Assembly (NCBI GenBank): GCA_910585875.1
Contig: CAJUIK010000012.1
Location: forward strand, 1 to 41,888
DNA: 41,888 nucleotides
Direction of reading: 5' to 3'
DNA from: an uncultured Eubacteriales bacterium
Lineage (GTDB): Bacteria; Bacillota; Clostridia; Oscillospirales; Butyricicoccaceae
Below, piece after piece: positions 38,517 through 41,888 of the stretch (position 1 is the stretch's first letter; every line of letters begins with the position of its first letter). The notes under the pieces are model-generated. The model did no database searches. It saw only the letters and a list, made by a program, of their open reading frames with translations, and was not told the DNA's origin. The translations under genes were made by a program, and so were the position numbers.

Positions 38517-39560
38517 TTAACCGATGGCCGCCATGATGTGCATCAGCGGCAGCATGACGGAGAGTAGAATCATGCCCACCAGCACAGAGCAGACCAGCAC
38601 CAGAGCAGGTTCCGCCCGGCTCACCTTTTCCTCCAGAGAAAGCTCGCCGTCCTCTGAAAGGGCCTGGGCGATTTTGTCCATGGCGGCGTCGCCGGCGCCG
38701 CTGCGCTGGGCCAGCTCCATCAGCCGGCATTGGGCGGCGGGCAGCAAACCGCTTTCCTTCAGGGCGGCGCCCAGGGCCTGGCCCTGGTCCAGCCGGGCCC
38801 GGCAGTCGGCGCAGCGGCTTTTGGCGGCGGGGGTATCCTCCATCAGGCCGCCGGCCAGATCCACCGCCTCTTCCAGAGGCAGGCCGCTGGCCATTCCCAT
38901 GGCCAGGGCCTGGGCCAGCCGAGCGTCGTTCATCTTGCGGGATACGCCTTTATCCCCATGCTTTTTGCGCCATAGGCCCAATACCTTTTCCCGAAAAGCG
39001 CCGGAGGCGGCGAAAGCGCCCAAAAAGGCGGCCAGCAGCGCCAGCAGGACCCAAAGGATGGGCATCGCGCCGTCCAGCCAGCGGCCCAGCTGCAAAAGAC
39101 CGCCGGCCAAGCCGGAAAGCCGGCCGCCCAGGGAGGCGTAAACGTCGTCGAAAATGGGCAGAACCTTGACCAGCAGCGCCGCGATGACGGCCAGCATCAG
39201 CGCCAGCATGACGGCGGGATACAGCAGGGCGCTGCGAATACGCCGGTCCAGGCGGGCTCTGTTTTCATAGTAATTGGCCAGGGAGGCCAGCGCTTCTTCC
39301 AGCCGGCCGGATCGCTCGCCCACCTCGATAAGGCCGCAGACATAGGCGGGCAGCCGCCCAGTCTGCCGGAGCGCCTCTGAAAGGAGGGCTCCGCCGTCCA
39401 TCCTGTCGGCGGTTTGGGAGAGCATCTCCTTGAACCCGGGGTCGCTTTCTTCCGCCAACAGAGTCAGGGCGTCGCCGCTGGCCACGCCGGCCCGCAGCAG
39501 CAAAGACAGCTCCAGACACAGGGAGGCAATCTCCTCGTGGGATAAACCGTTCTTTTTCAT
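38517..39560 (-). CDS. GspF/PilC-type inner-membrane platform protein
   Basis: Polytopic inner-membrane protein on which type IV pilus or type II secretion ATPases act. 347 residues with two GspF domains: one near the start (LCLELSLLLRAGVASGDALTLL, with IEVGERSGRLEEALASLANYYE) and a second copy (LAQALAMGMASGLPLEEAVDLAG, with MELAQRSGAGDAAMDKIAQAL). Hydrophobic helices lie near 110-135, 160-190 and at the C-terminus. AAGGAGATCGAG precedes the ATG. First gene of the pilus-like run; no ATPase gene lies directly upstream. Confidence 0.9.
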   Translation of the reverse strand: MKKNGLSHEEIASLCLELSLLLRAGVASGDALTLLAEESDPGFKEMLSQTADRMDGGALLSEALRQTGRLPAYVCGLIEVGERSGRLEEALASLANYYENRARLDRRIRSALLYPAVMLALMLAVIAALLVKVLPIFDDVYASLGGRLSGLAGGLLQLGRWLDGAMPILWVLLALLAAFLGAFAASGAFREKVLGLWRKKHGDKGVSRKMNDARLAQALAMGMASGLPLEEAVDLAGGLMEDTPAAKSRCADCRARLDQGQALGAALKESGLLPAAQCRLMELAQRSGAGDAAMDKIAQALSEDGELSLEEKVSRAEPALVLVCSVLVGMILLSVMLPLMHIMAAIG

Positions 39561-39599
39561 CTCGATCTCCTTCTGTCAAAAATAATCCTGGAACAACCC

Positions 39600-39633
39600 A
39601 AAAAAATCGGGCCTGCGGAAATTCCACAGGCCC
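39600..39633 (-). terminator. Intrinsic terminator after the transglutaminase-like gene
   Basis: On the - strand GGGCCTGTGG pairs with CCGCAGGCCC (one G-U pair) around a short AT-rich loop, followed by GATTTTTTT. It separates the lipoprotein gene from the pilus-like locus, so the latter needs its own promoter in the last 40 bp or read-through. Confidence 0.9.
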
Positions 39634-39699
39634 AATTCTAACCCAATTTCGCAGATTCGTAAAGAGCAAAATTTGCTCTGCCGCCGGAATCTTCCGGGA

Positions 39700-40734
39700 T
39701 TAGTAGACGTACTTGGTGGTATAGTTGCTGCCGTCGCCGATATACTTCATCACAGACTCGCTGCCGTTGGAAGAAGAGGCGAAGGTGGGGTCCATCCGCT
39801 GCCAGGTGGAGCCGTTAAAATAGATGGCGCCGTCCACCCAGCCGGTTTCCGCCGTCCACACGCTGATCCAGGCGTGATAGGCTTGGCCGGCGTAGCCCAC
39901 CACCAGCTTGCAGGGCACGCCCTGGCTGCGGAGCATACCGGTCATCAAAGCGGCGTAATCGAAGCAAATGCCTTTCTTGGAGGAAAGCACTGTATCCAGC
40001 ACGGGCAGATAACCGCTCTTGACTGTTTCAGCCTTCTTCTGGTCGTAAGTCAAGCTCTTGACGACGAAATCATAGATTTTCTCCACCTTCTTCAGCGGGT
40101 CAGATTCGCCGCCGGCCAGGCTCTGGGCCTGCTTGACGGTGTTGGGAGCCGCGCTGTAATCCACATACTGGTTGGGGCGGATGAAAGGGGCGAATTCGTC
40201 GGACAGAGACGCCTTGAAGGAAGCGTTGAGCACCTTGGCATATTTGGAGCCGGAGGTGTTTTCAAACACAGTCACCGTATAGTTGCCGTTGCCGTCCGAC
40301 AGGGGGAAGGTGGTCCAGGTGCCGGCAGTCAGGTCGTAGGTGTACTTGGTGGAAGGGCCGGACACCTGAGCTTTCAGCCGCTTGCTGGTGGAGCCGGTGA
40401 AGTTGACCATCACATAGCCGTCCTTGGTGTTGGAGTAATCGATAACGGCCTTGTCGTTTTTCTCTACAGCCGTGCCGGAAGCCACTGGCGTAGTGGCGGA
40501 ACCCACCGCCGCGGGAGAAGAAGCCAAGGCTACGGCCTCGTCCGCCAAGTCGACCTCCCCCATCTCGGTGATATCCACATAGGCGGATTCATCGTAAACG
40601 GGGTCGGTTTCCACATAAGCGGAATCGTCAAACACCAGCTGATCCTCCGGCGCTTCCGGCGCCTGCTGGCAGCCCGCCAACAAGCCCAGCGCCAGCAACA
40701 AAGGAACGGATTTTTTCAGATAATTGTTACGCAT
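39700..40734 (-). CDS. Transglutaminase-like lipoprotein
   Basis: 344 residues. A lipobox ending LLAGC (lipidated C22), a low-complexity acidic linker with a repeated DSAYV, a beta-rich middle region (about 95-175), and a C-terminal transglutaminase-like domain with the complete Cys-His-Asp triad: C257 (KGICFDYAALM), H287 (YHAWISVW) and D315 (DPTF). Such domains are cysteine proteases or crosslinkers; the substrate is unknown, but the surface location suggests work on cell-wall or surface proteins. GAGGTG lies 5-6 nt before the ATG. Monocistronic with a strong promoter and terminator. Confidence 0.9.
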   Translation of the reverse strand: MRNNYLKKSVPLLLALGLLAGCQQAPEAPEDQLVFDDSAYVETDPVYDESAYVDITEMGEVDLADEAVALASSPAAVGSATTPVASGTAVEKNDKAVIDYSNTKDGYVMVNFTGSTSKRLKAQVSGPSTKYTYDLTAGTWTTFPLSDGNGNYTVTVFENTSGSKYAKVLNASFKASLSDEFAPFIRPNQYVDYSAAPNTVKQAQSLAGGESDPLKKVEKIYDFVVKSLTYDQKKAETVKSGYLPVLDTVLSSKKGICFDYAALMTGMLRSQGVPCKLVVGYAGQAYHAWISVWTAETGWVDGAIYFNGSTWQRMDPTFASSSNGSESVMKYIGDGSNYTTKYVY

Positions 40735-40750
40735 AAAAACACCTCATTCT

Positions 40751-40779
40751 ATTATACGTTTTTTGTGTCGTCCTGTGAA
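40751..40779 (-). promoter_or_regulatory. Promoter P1 of the transglutaminase-like gene
   Basis: On the - strand TTCACA (40779-40774), a 17-bp spacer and a perfect TATAAT (40756-40751). Close to the start codon, giving a very short leader. Confidence 0.8.
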
Positions 40780-40807
40780 GGCCGAGCCTTCTGGAGTTTC
40801 TGAGATA

Positions 40808-40816
40808 AGTATAGCA
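40808..40816 (-). promoter_or_regulatory. Possible second promoter P2 of the transglutaminase-like gene
   Basis: On the - strand TGC-TATACT, an extended -10 about 57 bp upstream of P1's -10 box. A weak TTTTCT could be its -35 at 17 bp. The AT-rich palindrome lies immediately upstream. Confidence 0.4.
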
Positions 40817-40840
40817 GACGCGGCGGAAAAAGAAAAGTAC

Positions 40841-40864
40841 TTTTTGAAAAAATTTTTTCAAAAA
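40841..40864. repeat. Perfect 24-bp AT-rich palindrome
   Basis: Each half is T5-G-A6 and its complement, giving a perfect palindrome in an AT-rich island within otherwise GC-rich sequence. It lies in the 372-bp gene-free gap between the divergent transglutaminase-like gene and the SARP-like regulator. The rest of that gap holds the promoters listed here and about 120 bp (40870-40990) in which I see nothing. Confidence 0.75.
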
Positions 40865-40998
40865 CTCAAAAAACTTGTATCCAAGCGCATTCTGCGCCAT
40901 AGCCTTCCCCGCTTCGCCCAGGGGTATTTTAGCCTTTTGCGCCAGACCAAAGACATAGGGCAAAAATCCCCCAGCCGCCCGGTTGGGAGAATTGCGCA

Positions 40999-41038
40999 TT
41001 GCAAAATGACGCTGGGTGTGATATCGTAATGATATCGT
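40999..41038 (+). promoter_or_regulatory. Possible promoter with tandem 9-bp direct repeats at 11-bp pitch
   Basis: TTGCAA (40999-41004), a 17-bp spacer and TATCGT (41022-41027) with TGA as extended -10. The 9-bp word TGATATCGT occurs at 41019-41027 and again at 41030-41038, so the repeat period is 11 bp, one helical turn. It lies about 70-90 bp before the regulator's start. Confidence 0.5.
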
Positions 41039-41106
41039 CTTTTTACTATAAGGATGAAACAGGGCGCGCCTGCGGGCGGGCAAAAGGGGGCTTTGGAGAG
41101 ATGCCG

Positions 41107-41888
41107 ATGTTGAAAGTTCGGATGTTGGGGGAATTTTCATTTCAAAAGGGCGCTATGGAAATCAGCGACGGCGGCAACCGCTCCAAAAAGGTATGGCTGC
41201 TGCTGGCCTATATGGCCTTTTACCGGCGCCGCGCCGTGACGCCCGAAGAGCTGATGGCGCTGCTTTGGGGAGAGGGAGAGAAAAGCGCCAACCCCATGAA
41301 CGCCCTGAAAACTATGTTTCACCGGGCCCGGGCCTATTTGGATCGGCTGGGCGGCGGCCTGGGCCGGCAGATCATCGTCCGCCAAGGGGGCTTCTATGCC
41401 TGGAACCCGGACGTTCCGATGGAACTGGACGTGGATGAATTCGAGGCCTTGCGCCGGGCCGGCGCCGAAGCGGCGAACGACGAGGACAAACTGGACTGCT
41501 GGATCAAGGCCCTCAACATTTACAAAGGGAACTTTTTATCTCGGCTGGCCTATGAGCCCTGGGTGGCGCCGATGGCGGCCCATTATCACAACCTCTATAT
41601 TCAAACAGCGCTGGAAACGGCGGAAATGCTGGAGCAAGCGGGGCGCTGGTCCGAGTTGGAGTTCCTGTGCCGGGCCGCTCTGGAACACGAGCCCTATCTG
41701 GAGGACGTCTATCTGCGTCTGATGCGGGCCCTTTTACAGCAGGAGGACCGGCAGGGCGCTATGATCGTCTATGAAAAAATGAGCGAACTGCTGCTCTCCG
41801 CCTTTGGCGTGATGCCCTCCGACGAGCTGCGGGCCCTCTGCCGGGAGGCCTCCCGTTCGCTGAACAAACGGGTTCTCACAGCGGAGCA
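41107..41888 (+). CDS. SARP/BTAD-type transcriptional regulator (3' truncated by window)
   Basis: The first 260 residues of a protein that runs off the window with no stop. The N-terminal part (about 1-95) is an OmpR-like winged helix as in SARP regulators (LKVRMLGEFSFQKGAMEI start, then SKKVWLLLAYMAFYRRRAVTPEEL with LWGE). A bacterial transcriptional activator domain (BTAD, TPR-like helices) follows at about 105-245 (ELDVDEFEALRRAGAEA, then EPYLEDVYLRLMRALLQQEDRQGAMIVYEKM). ATG 41107 is preferred because GGAG is 8 nt upstream; ATG 41101 is too close. What follows (a NTPase, GGDEF or nothing) cannot be seen. Confidence 0.85.
   Translation, partial: MLKVRMLGEFSFQKGAMEISDGGNRSKKVWLLLAYMAFYRRRAVTPEELMALLWGEGEKSANPMNALKTMFHRARAYLDRLGGGLGRQIIVRQGGFYAWNPDVPMELDVDEFEALRRAGAEAANDEDKLDCWIKALNIYKGNFLSRLAYEPWVAPMAAHYHNLYIQTALETAEMLEQAGRWSELEFLCRAALEHEPYLEDVYLRLMRALLQQEDRQGAMIVYEKMSELLLSAFGVMPSDELRALCREASRSLNKRVLTAE

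Noticed and set aside
1..41888. CRISPR arrays, tRNA/rRNA genes, insertion sequences, prophage or attachment sites
   Set aside because: No regularly spaced repeats, cloverleaf-like sequence, transposase, integrase or phage structural gene was seen on either strand.

Overview
The window looks like the chromosome of a GC-rich Firmicute, most likely a gut-type Clostridia member of the Oscillospiraceae/Ruminococcaceae kind. This is inferred from gene content and order: recJ-rel-dtd-MBL-hemZ, rimO-pgsA beside recA, a SpoVB-like flippase, DUF4860-type pilus proteins, a class B sortase, and extended -10 promoters with strong GGAGG ribosome sites. No tRNA, rRNA, CRISPR array, insertion sequence or phage gene was seen.

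Layout. (1) 1-12.4 kb, + strand: typA (GTPase), an Lrp/AsnC regulator, recJ, bifunctional rel (ppGpp), dtd, a glyoxalase-II-like hydrolase, hemZ, a small zinc-ribbon protein, then purine nucleoside phosphorylase next to an MTA/SAH deaminase. (2) 12.5-14.2 kb, +: a SpoVB/MurJ-type lipid flippase, ending at a 14-bp bidirectional terminator. (3) 14.2-23.3 kb, - strand, read from high to low coordinates: recA (with a LexA-like operator), recX, rimO, pgsA, cysS, an unrecognised 105-residue membrane protein, recD2, comF and a GNAT acetyltransferase. (4) 23.4-30.9 kb, -: dacF-type carboxypeptidase; a small P-loop protein; then a lipoprotein with three DxDGDG-like repeats, an OmpR-type regulator and its histidine kinase, followed by yqhQ (DUF1385) and prmC. 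(5) 31.2-34.1 kb, +: mtaB, then an overlapping pair made of a LiaF-like membrane protein and a DUF4097 protein carrying seven G[VA]GD repeats. (6) 34.1-40.7 kb, -: a transglutaminase-like lipoprotein; a compact type IV pilus-like locus (GspF/PilC, four small single-TM proteins, PilT); a class B sortase; and a conserved 140-residue protein. (7) 41.1 kb to the end, +: a truncated SARP/BTAD-type regulator, preceded by two 9-bp direct repeats at 11-bp pitch.

Most genes are housekeeping: translation quality, stringent response, DNA repair, lipid and wall synthesis. The least conventional parts are the pilus-like locus, which has a retraction-type ATPase but no assembly ATPase or prepilin peptidase in view; the lipoprotein-linked two-component system; the small membrane gene overlapping recD2; and the intergenic structures upstream of the regulator at the right edge. 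Coordinates of CDS entries include the stop codon. Promoter, terminator and repeat calls were made by eye.
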